Below are positions 48,632 through 58,830 of a stretch of 64,000 bases of DNA, piece after piece. The notes below the pieces were generated by a model. That model searched no databases, had not been told where the DNA came from, and saw only the letters and a list, made by a program, of their open reading frames with translations. The first letter of the stretch is position 1; every line of letters begins with the position of its first letter. The stretch comes from Dolomedes plantarius (Eukaryota; Arthropoda; Arachnida; Araneae; Dolomedidae), in NCBI GenBank assembly GCA_907164885.2, contig OU015499.1:162941129-163005128 (forward strand), read 5' to 3'. The position numbers and the translations under genes were made by a program.

Positions 48632-49393
48632 ATGCATCATTCGTACCACATTACTGATAATCCTCTCTGCATCCTTACAGAACAACCTTTCACCTGCACT
48701 GTATGTGGGAAAGGATTTCCCGGACAGAGTCATTTAATAAGACATCTGCGCACCCACACAGGAGAGAAACCGTTCGCCTGCACTGCATGTGAGATGAGAT
48801 TTTCTGAACAGGGTAGTTTAAAAAGACATCTGCGCACCCACACAGGAGAGAAACCTTTCTCCTGCACTGCATGTGACATGAGATTTTCTGAGCAGGGTAA
48901 TTTAGCTAAACATGTCCGCATCCACACAGGAGAGAACGTTCGCGTTGCAGGCGAAATGTTGTCCGGAGAGAAACGTTTCGCCTGCAATGTGTGTGGGAAA
49001 ACATTTTCTCGACAGAATAGTTTAAAAATACATCTCCGCATTCACACAGGAGAGAAATCTTTCGCGTGCACTGTATGTGAGAAAACATTTTCTGTACAGA
49101 GTAGTTTAAAAACACATCTCCGCATCCACACGGGAGAGAAACCTTTCGCCTGCACTGAATGTGAGAAAAGATTTTCTCGACAGGGTCCTTTAACAGCACA
49201 TCTCCGCACCCACACAGGAGAGAAACCTTTCGCCTGCACTGTATGTGAGAAAAAGTTTTCTCTACAGGGTAATTTAAAAACACATCTCCGAACCCACACA
49301 GGAGAGAAACCTTTCGCCTGCAGTATATGTGCGAAAAAGTATTCTGTGCAGAGTCATTTAAAAAAACATTTCCGCACCCACACGGGAGAGTGA
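48632..49393 (+). CDS. C2H2 zinc-finger protein 1, 8 fingers
   Basis: This encodes a probable nuclear DNA-binding protein of 253 residues from the ATG at 48632 (MHHSYHITDN). Eight C2H2 fingers follow, each C-x2-C-x12-H-x3-H in 28-residue units with TGEKP linkers, typified by [20 protein letters not shown]. The linker between fingers 3 and 4 is unusually long (TGENVRVAGEMLSGEKR). The frame is open upstream to the acceptor-like CACAG/ATT at 48560 and includes a broken leader finger (FRCNLW: second Cys is Trp). The ORF ends in TGA right after HTGE, where more, frameshifted fingers continue. No KRAB, ZAD or BTB domain is visible. The target is unknown. Gene 2 at 62101-63414 is its inverted paralogue. 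Confidence 0.8.
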   Translation: MHHSYHITDNPLCILTEQPFTCTVCGKGFPGQSHLIRHLRTHTGEKPFACTACEMRFSEQGSLKRHLRTHTGEKPFSCTACDMRFSEQGNLAKHVRIHTGENVRVAGEMLSGEKRFACNVCGKTFSRQNSLKIHLRIHTGEKSFACTVCEKTFSVQSSLKTHLRIHTGEKPFACTECEKRFSRQGPLTAHLRTHTGEKPFACTVCEKKFSLQGNLKTHLRTHTGEKPFACSICAKKYSVQSHLKKHFRTHTGE

Positions 49394-49800
49394 TCGTTTC
49401 GCATGCACTGTATGTGAGAAAAGATTTTCTCGACAGGGCTATTTAACAGAACATCTCCGCATCCACACGAAACCCACAGAAACCTTTCGCATGCACTGTA
49501 TGTGAGAAAAGATTTTCATTGCAGGGGAATTTCAAAACGCATCTCCTTATTCATGGAGGAAAGTCTTTTGGTCTGCACGATATGTGAGAAAAGGTTTTCG
49601 GAACTTGATCATTAAAAAAACATGTTCGGTTGTACACAGAAGATAAATCTTTCACCCTCTGTGTGAGAGAAAAGAGTTTCCTTGCAGTGTACTGTAAAAA
49701 TACGTCTACGTATCCATACAAAAGAGAAACCTTTCGATTGCACTATATGTGGGAAAAGATTTTCTGCAGAGGATAATTTAAAAAGAAAAACCTTTTCATA
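49394..49800 (+). pseudogene. Decayed finger tail of zinc-finger gene 1
   Basis: Beyond the stop, finger sequences continue in other frames: [20 protein letters not shown] (+1 frame, about 49398-49470), [20 protein letters not shown] (about 49486-49545), then progressively broken units with CEKRFSEL and LCVREKSF. A one-base insertion next to the stop and later indels break the frame. The array was probably at least 12 fingers long. AATAAA-like signals lie further right (about 50016, 50494). Confidence 0.8.
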
Positions 49801-50787
49801 TGCAGGTTATGAGATATAGGTTTACGGCTTGAGAACAGGTGAAAAACGCATCTCTCTACCTATTCAGGGATGTAACCAACTGTGGACTTATCGCATGAAA
49901 CGGGATTTTTTGGTGCAAAGAACTATTTTTGTCCCAACTTGGTGAAACTGGAATTTAAACTAAGGTTTGATGGTCTTTATTTAGAGGAGATATCTCACAT
50001 AATTATGTTTTGGAAATAAAAATTAGTGTTTTATGACATTAAAATTTTTTAAATATATCAATGCGATGTCGGTCATGACCTACGATACGTGAGGTATACT
50101 TGACCCACCAAAGTGATTGAAGTAAAAAGAAAAACTGTCATTATACCTGTGTACATTACACCAAAGGGTGCCATGAAATGTCACTTATGCAATTCCTCTG
50201 GATTTTGTTTCTGTATGAAAGAGTATTAACATAATAATCTGAAACTAGTTTCAATCAATCATCATGATTGTATGAAAATTTTATCCATGTTTCCATATAA
50301 TTTGTTATCCTTTCCTATTTGAAGGTAAATTGTTTTTATTCGGAAGTGTTTTTATTCGACTGTGATTTTGTAAAAGTTCCTTGTTAAATACAAGCTGTAT
50401 GTTTTCTGATTAATATTATTCTGTGTTTAATGCATCTTAAATGGCCTCCAAATGATAATTATCTGTGTTGAATCTTAATATTTATGTGAGCAAATAAAAA
50501 TCATGTCAACGATCCATTTTTTTTCATTACTCCCTCCCCTGAATAAATCTTTTCTGAAGCATTTTTTTTGCCCTTAATACTATAGTAATAACTTATGGAT
50601 ATCGCGTAAGAAAGATTGTCAAATTTATAAAGTTGAAGCGGAATTTTGAAGCATATTGATGCTTATCCGTTACAAATCTGCTTCGCGCACATTCCGATTC
50701 CATCAAGTTTTGTAGCAACTGATTCAATTCAATATTTTATGCTTTTTTCAAATCACAGCTCTTGTAGACTGCCTATTTGGTGCCTCT
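49801..50787. other. AT-rich flank of zinc-finger gene 1
   Basis: Probable 3' flank with AATAAA near 50016 and 50494. No other feature is recognised before repeat copy 5. Confidence 0.45.
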
Positions 50788-51196
50788 TTACCATGTTTTT
50801 ATTAACTTGCTTTCTTGTTTGTCCAGTACAAATCTTACAATCGATTTTTAACTAACATCCCGACTAGCTAGACATTTGAAACTTTTAGAATAGCTCATAA
50901 CACGATGACAATGCATTTTTTAAATACTTTTAGCCATCTTTAAGCATATTTGAATTCATTTTCAGTTAATTTTGTTTTGTAGACTTGTGCAGCCATCTAT
51001 CGGGCGGGAAGGGAACGAAAAATTAAACGCGAGTTAACTTCCAATTAACTTCATTTTATTTCAAGCGGATGGGATAATTCATCCAAAAAATTTAAAAAAA
51101 GTATTTATTAATACATAGAATTGTCAAGTTTATACTATGATTCAACAGAAAATTTAAAAACATAGTATATAAAAAGTTCTTTTTATCTTGTAATTA
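50788..51196 (-). repeat. Dispersed repeat family B, copy 5 of 5
   Basis: CATGTTTTTATTAACTTGCT at the left, GACTTGTGCAGCCATCTATC in the middle and AAAAGTTCTTTTTATCTTGT at the right, inverted relative to copy 1. Confidence 0.92.
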
Positions 51197-51599
51197 TTCT
51201 TACTACTGTTTGTAATTGTCAGGAAAAGTGTCATACAGCGTATGATTTTGGGTCAAACAAAAAGAAATGCCCAGTAAATCTACAGTAATTGTAATGCTAA
51301 TTTCCTCTTTGGTTAGTTATGAAATTCTCGAATAAATGTTTGTAATTGTAATAAAAAGTTTCCATTTGGTCAGATATGAACATTTTGTTCATTAATGGAG
51401 TATTTAAAAGTCTTAACTAAATGCGTGTAACAACATCTGTCAAATTTAATTCACACGGCTTACTCATTGTTTGCAGAAGCAACCAAGGATTACTTCTACG
51501 ATTGGTATTCTCAGTTCCGTTAACCCGGTTAATCAAAATGGGAAAATTTAATTTATAAATTTGTATTTAAATCGGCCGCGACGAGAGTCTGACACATCA

Positions 51600-52330
51600 A
51601 CCTCTGGAGTCGGATGGAACGTTGGCCGAGCCGAAAGTCACGCGCTCAAATTATCCTGCATCATCTGGAGCATTTTTAGTGAGAGGAATCTGTCGATAGC
51701 CGTGGATTAAATCCAAAGTAGTCAATAACCTTTAAGCATTCCAACAAATCACCCATTTTGGGTAATGGAATTTTATCCTTTAGCGTCTAATTGTTTAAAG
51801 GAAGATAGTCAGGGATACGTCATTTTCGTATTTACGAAATAGATGCGAAATTTGCCGACAGCAGCGAATAAATGCGAAAATGATTTCTTTCGGCGAAATC
51901 TCGGTGATGAACGGCTTTTTAGGCGAAATTGGGTAATGGCAGCAATAGTTTATCAACATAACAGCTTATCTTAGACCATCCGAGGTCCATAACCGAGAAA
52001 TCTCACTCTCCTTCGGATTGGCTGCGAATTTCACCCGGACAGTTTGTCAGTACCGGAATCGAACCTAAAAATGAAACTGCAACAATCGACGATCCAGTTT
52101 TGTGGAACAATTTAGTAGATTTAAGAACGTGTCTGGAGCGCCAAAGTCGAGGGTATTTCAGCTCCTTAACAGCAGTCAACCGAGAGACTCCTGTTGATGT
52201 TACACAGATTTGAATTGCAACGAAATGCTGCTACCTTAATCTTGCAAAGGCAGCTATACAAAGATTCTTTAGTCCCGGCGTTAACAGAGTAGATGCTCAG
52301 ATATTTTAGTAAGTACAACATAGTAATTAA
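51600..52330 (-). pseudogene. Ty3/gypsy-type retrotransposon fossil
   Basis: On the minus strand, about 51812-51720 reads LKDKIPLPKMGDLLECLK. After a one-base shift comes DLIHGYRQIPLTKNAPDDAG (about 51711-51652), then FERVTFGSANVPSD. This is the start of a gypsy-type reverse transcriptase (pattern YPLPRIDDLLD...DLxxGYxQIPL). Stops and shifts make it non-functional. The segment up to 52330 on the same strand looks like upstream pol/protease sequence but is too decayed to assign. Confidence 0.65.
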
Positions 52331-52584
52331 GGACAGAAGGCAAAGACTTAAGTAACTTAATGTGGAGACAATGATGGCTTTTAACTAAGAATTTTGGTAC
52401 TTACCTACGCACCTTACTTAAATAACTGACGCAGAATTATAATTAGATAGGAAGAATTCGCCAAGTGTTTTTTAAATTGTACTCTTTTTTTGGTTTTTAT
52501 TGAACAAAATTTGTATATTTATGTTGAATATACTGTAATTAGGTAATATACTGTAAAAAACCTACGTTTCTATTAATATTGTTT

Positions 52585-52672
52585 TTTGTTTTTTTTGCGG
52601 CCCACCTATAGTTAAACCTTGTTTGCTTGGCCCAAGTTAGCCTTTGAGTTTGACACCCCTGCTCTACTGTTT
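52585..52672. repeat. hAT-like terminal fragment
   Basis: GCGGCCCACCTATAG, GGCCCAAGTTAGCC and GAGTTTGACACCCCTG occur in order, as at the 3' ends of hAT (Charlie-like) elements. The other end was not found. Confidence 0.5.
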
Positions 52673-52818
52673 TTAGACTTTTTAGATATTTTTATATTTT
52701 TGGTTTCATGGAGATTGTCTAGCCTTGCTAGACAATCTGGGATTAGAAAAAAAAAAGATTGTAATTTATTTTTTTAAACGTGAAATTTTTTAATTTATAT
52801 TTTTTGCGAATAAATGCG

Positions 52819-52820
<2 letters not shown>

Positions 52821-52868
<48 letters not shown>
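52821..52868. repeat. (TA)n microsatellite
   Basis: About 23 TA units immediately left of the mariner element. Confidence 0.97.
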
Positions 52869-52871
<3 letters not shown>

Positions 52872-52894
52872 GAAGAAGTCTTGACTTATATATA

Positions 52895-54196
52895 CAGAGG
52901 CTGTTCACACATTTTTAGACGATGTATATTGTATTCACAAAACTAAATTAGATAAAATTCTTGTGTTTTAAATGTTCTATTTGACATCCCTTATTCTGAA
53001 CTATCTTTCGACACCGCAATTTCCAGGATAATAATGCCTTTTGAAGTGTCAGAAGAGGTATTCTATCCCATTCCTCCTGAACAGCTTTCCAGAGTCCTGT
53101 AAGGGTTTTGGGACGACGTTTAGATAATGCAGATTTTAAAAGTCCGAAAGCACAAAAATCCATAGGTGATACATCGGGAGATTTAGTAGGGATATCAGTG
53201 AAGGGTATGGCCTTGATACCAGTTTTTTGTTCCATTTCTTTTAGGAAATTTACAGTGGATTTTGATGTGTGACTGCTAGCTTTGTCCTGATGGAGTCTCA
53301 CAGATTGATGGCACTGTGGGTAAAGCGATGGTATTTCATTCAGAAAAATTGGCGATAAAATATGTTCCTGATCTTAATCCTAGTTAATCTTGACATTTTT
53401 TTCCACTCTCTTTATTTTTAACTTGCCATTATAAGAAAAACCAGCAACAATCATGAAACCCTTAGAAAAACTTTCTTTCGATTCTTTGAACCATGTACTT
53501 AAATTTTTTCTCTCCCCTTTTATGATAATAAATGGCTCTTTTTTTGTTGCAATGATTTAAATACACCCATGATTCATCTATTGTGACAATTGTTTTCAAT
53601 TTTTCTTTGGATAAGTGTTTCTCATATAGAATTCTGCAGCATGTCCTGCGTTCAGCGATATGATTTGGAAGAAGACGATGCACATTGCGTTTTTTCGCTT
53701 TCTTAAGATTTAAATCAACGTTTATCATTTTGTTAACAGTGGACACCGAGCATTTTAATGATTTTGCAACTGTCCTTTGACTAGGGGGATTTTCTTTTAA
53801 CATTAAACAACGTCCCTTTGCAATTGTCGAAGATGTCCGTTTTTTCCTTGGATACTTGTTTGGAATTTTTGTCCCACTTGAGGCTCCAATTTGACGTTTT
53901 TTTCCTTTCTTGTTGACGATATTACCTATCGACGCTTTAGATATCACAAAACCATGACTCTCACATCGTTTTTGGATAACGGAGTATGCATAGTTCTCTC
54001 CGGAAAGAGCATAAATGTAGCCTTCGAACCACTGCTTTGTTAAAAGCGCCATTTTGAATAAAAACAAAACTTTCAAGCCGCAGACGATAATTTTGACTTT
54101 TAAAAACATAGTACAATTGCAATTATTTCTATTGCAGCAAACGATTTTTTATTACCGCTTACCAAAATCGTCTAAAAAATGTGCGAACAGCCTCTG
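52895..54196 (-). mobile_element. Mariner-like transposon (DD41D, rosa-like), 1.3 kb
   Basis: The terminal inverted repeats are CAGAGGCTGTTCACACATTT then TTAGACGAT at the left, and the inverted match AAATCGTCTAAAAAATGTGC then GAACAGCCTCTG at the right. TA flanks both sides (52893-52894, 54197-54198). Length is typical of mariner elements. The transposase is inside on the minus strand. The element is inserted into the reverse transcriptase of the copia-type element. Confidence 0.92.
52951..54109 (-). pseudogene. Mariner-family transposase, inactivated
   Basis: The protein would bind the terminal repeats and cut and paste the element. The N-terminal half (54109-53462) has helix-turn-helix-like segments (SVIQKRCESHGFVISKASIG; PSQRTVAKSLKCSVSTVNKM) and the first catalytic Asp in TIVTIDESWVY. 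The second Asp is in RLHQDKASSHTS and the third in SPDVSPMDFCAFG. There are 41 residues between the second and third Asp, the DD41D spacing described for rosa-type elements. One frameshift near 53465 and two stops (about 53390 and 53384) break the frame. Confidence 0.87.
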
Positions 54197-54800
54197 TATT
54201 TGAGTTATAAATATAAGCACAATTACACCATTTAAGCAAACAAAAAAGTTTAAGTTAACAAAATTTAAATCATTTAAAACTGAATTAAATTCTAAATACC
54301 ATTCACGACCACTTTGTTTTAAACCATATATAGCTTTCAACAACTTGCAAACATCGTCCTTTCTATCTAGGTCAATGAAACCTGAGGCTGTTTCATGTAC
54401 ATGCTCTGATCAACTGTTGCGTACAAATAAGCACATTTAATGTGCAAGTGACAATTTATCCACTTTAACATACAAGTGAAAATAACAAAGAACATTCTAA
54501 TCAAAGTAAAATTCATTACAGGACTAAAAACTTCGTCATAAGTTTTGTTTCTTTGATTATACCTCTGTGCCTCAAGTCTTCACTTATACCTGCAAACTAC
54601 ACCCTTTTCGTTTTGTTTAAGTGTATAAACCCAGCGGCTACCTAAAATCTTTTTATTTTTATGTGCTGGAACCAATTCCCAAACCCGCCTATCTTTCATT
54701 ACATTCATTTCATCTATCATGGCTTCCTTCCATTCTTTTGATTGCGGTGATTTGATGGTATCATAAAAGTTTCTTGGCATTTTTACATCAATATAATTAG
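54197..54800 (-). pseudogene. Copia-type reverse transcriptase, interrupted
   Basis: The minus strand reads WKEAMIDEMNVMKDRRVWEL then LGSRWVYTLKQNEKG (54740-54590). After decay comes AYLYATVDQSMYMKQPQ, then FIDLDRKDDVCKLLKAIYGL KQSGREW (about 54450-54300). This is the RVT_2 family of Ty1/copia. The mariner at 52895-54196 is inserted just before the expected YVDD active site. No continuation (YVDD, RNase H) was recognised left of the mariner. Several shifts and stops are present. Confidence 0.88.
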
Positions 54801-54911
54801 CTTCTGGGGACTCTGTTTCACGCTAAAATCAAAGCAGCTTTTATCATATTTAATTCCATGGTTCTTACAGTACCTTTCAGCATCATCATGAGACCTCAAA
54901 CGTAACTTTGT

Positions 54912-56230
54912 TCACCCGAGGTCATAATATACATCAGAGCTAGGGTTTGCCTGTCTTGGAACAACTCGAATCCATGGCATATGCACGCATGGGGTTAATT
55001 TGTCGTCATCGTTTTCCGCACTATGGTTTTCATCTAGGTTAAATTTGAAAAACTCAGGTTCGTTCAAATTTTGGGAACCTGATTTACCAGAGGTTTCGAA
55101 AGATTTGGATCTAGTTAGAATCCTATTCTCAGAGGAATCCCCCACTGCAGGGTCCAGGACGTTTTCCACTGCAAGTTTTCCTTCCTCAAAACGCACGTTG
55201 CTAGTTTCAACAACTTTATTTTCATCAAACAACCAAATTCTATAACCTCGAGTATTTTCAGCTTACCCGATCATAACACAGAGTTTAGCCCTCATATCTA
55301 ATTTGTTCCTTAACTGTTTAGGTAACCCGACAAATGCTAAGCATCCAAAAACTCTAAAATAAGAAACTAAAGGCTTTTTACAGGAAAATAACTCGTATGG
55401 AGTCTGATCCTTGAATTTATGACATATCCTGTTCTTCACATAGGAAAAACATAAAAGGGCTTCGGCCCAAAATTTATTATCTAAATTACTCGCACTCAAC
55501 ATCGCTTTAATACAATCTAAAGCCCTTAAATTAAACCTTTCTGAGACGCCATTCTGCTCAGGGATGTAAATATTGGACCTTTCGGCTTTTATGCCCTGTT
55601 CCTTCAAAAATTTGTTAAATTCATTACTACAAAATTCAAGGCCATTATCAGACCTAACATTCAAGATCTTCAAATCTGATTCCTTTTCAACCCGTATTTT
55701 AAACTCTTTAAATGTATCAAACACATCTCCCTTTTCTTCCAATGTAAACGCAAAAACCCTGCGGGAGTAATTGTCAATTATAGTCAAGAAATATTTAGAG
55801 CCGCCTATAGAAATTGTAGGCATAGGACCACAAACATCCATGTGAAGCAACTCAAGGGGTTTACGAGAACGAATTCGGTCAACTGGCTTAAAAGAAACTC
55901 GCTTCGCCTTAGCTACCTTACAATCTTGACAGTCAATCTTATCATATTTAAATTTTGGTAAACCAATAACACCAGAAACTTTACTTGTGTGAAATAAATA
56001 ATTTGAATTTAAATGACAAAAACGTTTATGCCAAAGTTTAAAGTTGTTATTTACATTAGAAAATGAATTACTAGGTCTATCTATATTCTCGTGCATATTT
56101 TTAGAACATTGATTGAGTTTAGGATATCTGGGCTTAAATAAACATAAATCCCCTTCACGCTTTGCATAAAGAAACTTGCTTCCATCATCGTAATAGAACC
56201 ATATTAATCCCTTAGACCCAACGAATGAAC
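54912..56230 (-). pseudogene. Copia-type integrase region of pol
   Basis: On the minus strand this starts with SKGLIWFYYDDGSKFLYAK (about 56220). The zinc-binding pre-integrase segment has HKRFCH and CQDC. The integrase core follows, with catalytic residues in LLHMDVCGPMP (Asp), VRSDNGLEFCS (Asp) and PEQNGVSERFN (Glu). The frame runs to KLCVMIG, where a TAA at 55265-55263 replaces an expected Tyr codon. The same frame then continues (AENTRGYRIWLFDENKVVE) to 54912. All DDE residues are present. The region is open for 277 codons, so inactivation looks fairly recent. Confidence 0.9.
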
Positions 56231-56384
56231 AACGAATCTGGGGGCAGATAAAAGATTATGTCTTAATTTTGGTGAATACATAACATCATCTAACATAATA
56301 TTCTTTTCACCACCAATAAATGTATAATAATGTCTGTTAACCTTTATGGTCGTGATCCGACAAATCATTATCATGTAAAAGTAA

Positions 56385-56855
56385 TCATAACTGTAGCACC
56401 AACTCTTATTTACATCTGGTTTATTGACACATTAAAATCTTGATTAAATAAGTCATTTACAAACTTCCGTTCCGACGAACGTTAATATACTCGTGAGAGC
56501 CGGGCTCATTATTCAAAGTCCGTCCGAGACCCTGTCTCTTCGTACGCGTGTTGACCCTTCAACAGTCCAAAACTATTCTCCCCCCTTCGTTACCGGCGTC
56601 TGTATTTATCCATTCTTCTCAGCGCCTTCTCGAACCATCCATGACGAATTTTCTTTCCTGCCGACTTTTCCAAGGTAAAAGCGAGCCGCTAATGGATTTC
56701 ACAAATCATTCTAAATGATTTGCGTCCTTTTTTACTATTGTCGCACTTCTCCAAAGGTGTATATCGTTCGACACCTGTTTGCGTTTCTTTTGGGCTCATT
56801 GAAGGCGCTATTACTCACGTTCATCAATTCCACTTAGGAATGGGAGACGAGAGTC
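56385..56855. mobile_element. Secondary insertion in copia pol (solo LTR candidate)
   Basis: The copia coding sequence resumes on both sides: to the right up to about 56860 (AVGDVESPVEGIGTVEM on the minus strand) and to the left from about 56375 (VNRHYYTFIGGEKNIMLDD). The ~470 bases between show no copia coding and are less AT-rich. Length and lack of ORFs suit a solo LTR, but ends and target duplication were not identified. Confidence 0.45.
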
Positions 56856-56856
56856 T

Positions 56857-57208
56857 GACAATGCCTGTTAAACATACATTTAAACATACATTTTTTGTTA
56901 TCCACCAATAATGTCTCTTCAACATACATTTCAACAGTTCCTATACCTTCAACTGGACTTTCGACATCTCCTACAGCTAATGACATTCAAGTTCCCTGAA
57001 CCTTCCTAATATCGGTAAATAAATTTAGATTATTGCAGAAATGTTTCGTAGCTGCAGTGTCTATAATCCAAACAAATTGACTAACAGGTCCCTCACTTGC
57101 ATTAAAATACGCTTCAGATGGAAAATAACTTTGCTTTGAACAGTCAGTGACATTGGATTTCCCCCCCCTCCCCCCTGGGATTGTAAATTTACATCTAACT
57201 TCTTGCAC
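56857..57208 (-). pseudogene. Copia-type aspartic protease region
   Basis: The minus strand reads PVSQFVWIIDTAATKHFCNN (about 57100-57040), then LFTDIRKVQG. The active-site triad is DTA rather than the usual DSG/DTG. A stop follows (about 56987), and the same frame continues with AVGDVESPVEGIGTVEM. This is typical of copia proteases located between gag and integrase. Confidence 0.8.
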
Positions 57209-57247
57209 TGGTATTTTAGATGTCGAAACTGTTTGCAGTTAAAGCAA
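57205..57247 (-). pseudogene. Copia gag CCHC zinc knuckle
   Basis: The minus strand reads CFNCKQFRHLKYQC, an exact C-x2-C-x4-H-x4-C zinc knuckle, the nucleic-acid-binding motif of Gag. It is in line between the gag body and the protease. Confidence 0.8.
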
Positions 57248-58442
57248 GGACCTATTCATTTTGTTTTATGTAATTTCCTGTTTTTACGGCTTCTTATTGC
57301 ACGAGGGTTTACATTTGGAAAATTAGAAGTTTTAAAATCACACGTTGAATGTTCCTCAGCACCCAAATTATAAGCTACTTGCATGTTTATCTATATCTAA
57401 TTTTAATTGATTTAATCTACCTTCTTCGACAATTAATTCCTTTTCAATATTACACAATTTAAATTAATTATCACTCCAACGATAAATGAATTGAACGACA
57501 TTTTGGTAATCAGAAGGCAAATACATAATAGCTTGAATCGACTGATTCAACTCTTCAACTGGATGTCCGGCGTCCTTGAGTAACTGCACGGCATTCTTGA
57601 TTCTGGCACAGAAAAGTCCAATGTTTTCAGATTTAGGATCGAACCTAATACTGAAAAACGCGTCCAGTAGTCTCACAATACTGGCTGTTGTAACGGTCTT
57701 GTGACGGTAAAATTGTCTTTCAGAATACTCCACACAACAGAAGGCCCCTTCTCGCTCGAAATTAGAGTCCTATATTTTGTAGACACAGAGTAGTCTATAC
57801 TAATAAAGGGACAAGTGGATACATAAATGTTACATATTTGGAAAGAGCTTCGAAAACTGATAATTTTTTCTGCGTACACTTATTCTGGTAATTCAATTGT
57901 TTTAGAGATATTTTCATTCTAAAATCTCTCACTGCTGAGAAACCAAATCATCTGGTGCAGTGGTGCTGCCATCTGTCGGCAGCGACGGGAATGAAAATTG
58001 AAACGAATTTGTTCACTTGAATTTAATACATTTGTAGGCTTTTATTTATTTTGTGGGGCCCGAAGTACATAAATATGTTACACGGATGGCTTGAGCGTAG
58101 CTAGGCGAAGCCCGAGCCTAGCTGGGCGAAGCCCGGCTAGTAAAGAATAGATAACGCTTTATCCTTTCGCTGTTGGAATTCAGCTTTCTCCTTTTCTGTG
58201 GCGTCATCTGTCAGCTTTGGTTCAGTGTTGGAAACAACCTTTACCTCGCAACGCGTATTCCACATCCTTGCACCACGTTGCGTAATTTCCGTCGGTGAGA
58301 GGTGAAAATTTAAAAGTTTCATCCATTTATAATTTTCGTTGCGGCCCCCGTCGAAGGTGTCGGGAAAAGTTAGAAATATTACGGTCGAATGCCGGAACAA
58401 ATGCAATTCATGGCTATGCGGTGGAATTTCACTTCCAGTCAC
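57248..58442 (-). pseudogene. Copia-type gag, split by a Helitron-like insert
   Basis: The N-terminal part (58442-58141) starts MTGSEIPPHSH. After a probable shift it reads FDGGRNENYKWMKLLNFHL and continues to KALSILY. The gag continues at 57793 with YSVSTKYRTL and runs through FYRHKTVTTASIVRLLDAFF and EELNQSIQAIMYLPSDYQNV to about 57464. The 57794-58140 insert separates the halves and its removal restores the frame. Upstream of the zinc knuckle the sequence decays. Confidence 0.85.
57794..58140 (+). mobile_element. Helitron-like non-autonomous element, 347 bp
   Basis: It starts TCTATACTAATAAAGGG and ends with a CTAG hairpin (CTAGCTGGGC-GAA-GCCCGGCTAG, 58118-58140). These are the TC...CTAG ends with a terminal hairpin expected of Helitrons, and TCTATACTAAT starts are common in arthropod Helitrons. 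The boundaries are set independently by the interrupted gag frame. The host site is G/T rather than the usual A/T. It contains GTGCTGCCATCTGTCGGCAG, related to the core of family B repeats. No Rep/helicase is present. Confidence 0.85.
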
Positions 58443-58493
58443 TTCAAGGTCAACACCTCGTTAAAAATGACCTTGACACAACTTACATCAGAA

Positions 58494-58509
58494 GCCCGGG
58501 CCCATAACC
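58494..58509 (-). promoter_or_regulatory. Copia-type primer-binding site
   Basis: The minus strand reads GGTTATGGGCCCGGGC. The first 12 bases match the primer-binding site of Drosophila copia (GGTTATGGGCCC), which pairs with an internal fragment of initiator tRNA-Met. It lies just upstream of the gag start, as expected. The 5' LTR should end at about 58510, but a canonical CA end is not evident. Confidence 0.8.
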
Positions 58510-58830
58510 GAAAATGTCCGCTGCTAACAAAAGAAATGCGGACATTGTCTTTCTGTATTCGTACAAAAGCACAAAGCCTTTGAAAACAACTGCGATTTAT
58601 TACAGCGTCATAAGAAAACAACAAAATAGAGCAACCGCCCTACATACTGATAGCGATAAACATTCTTCACTCTTTTCAATCGCAATTTTACACTGACGTC
58701 ACACTTTGATCGTCTTCTTAACTCTGTAAATTTGCATGAAAGAAAATCTATACAGTAGTTAACTTGCCAACATTACCATATTGCTTCAAAGTGTGAAAAT
58801 TAAATAAAATGTAAAAATTGCAATCGGAAT
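58510..58830 (-). other. Presumed remains of the copia 5' LTR
   Basis: By position this must hold the 5' LTR of the minus-strand copia element. No second LTR copy was found for comparison, so the ends cannot be fixed. The + strand ORF here has no recognisable motif. Confidence 0.35.

Noticed and set aside
48690..49299. Minus-strand ORFs across zinc-finger gene 1
   Set aside because: Same antisense shadow of the finger repeat; no start context or independent motif.
58514..58696. 60-codon + strand ORF
   Set aside because: It lies in the expected copia 5' LTR on the opposite strand and has no known motif.
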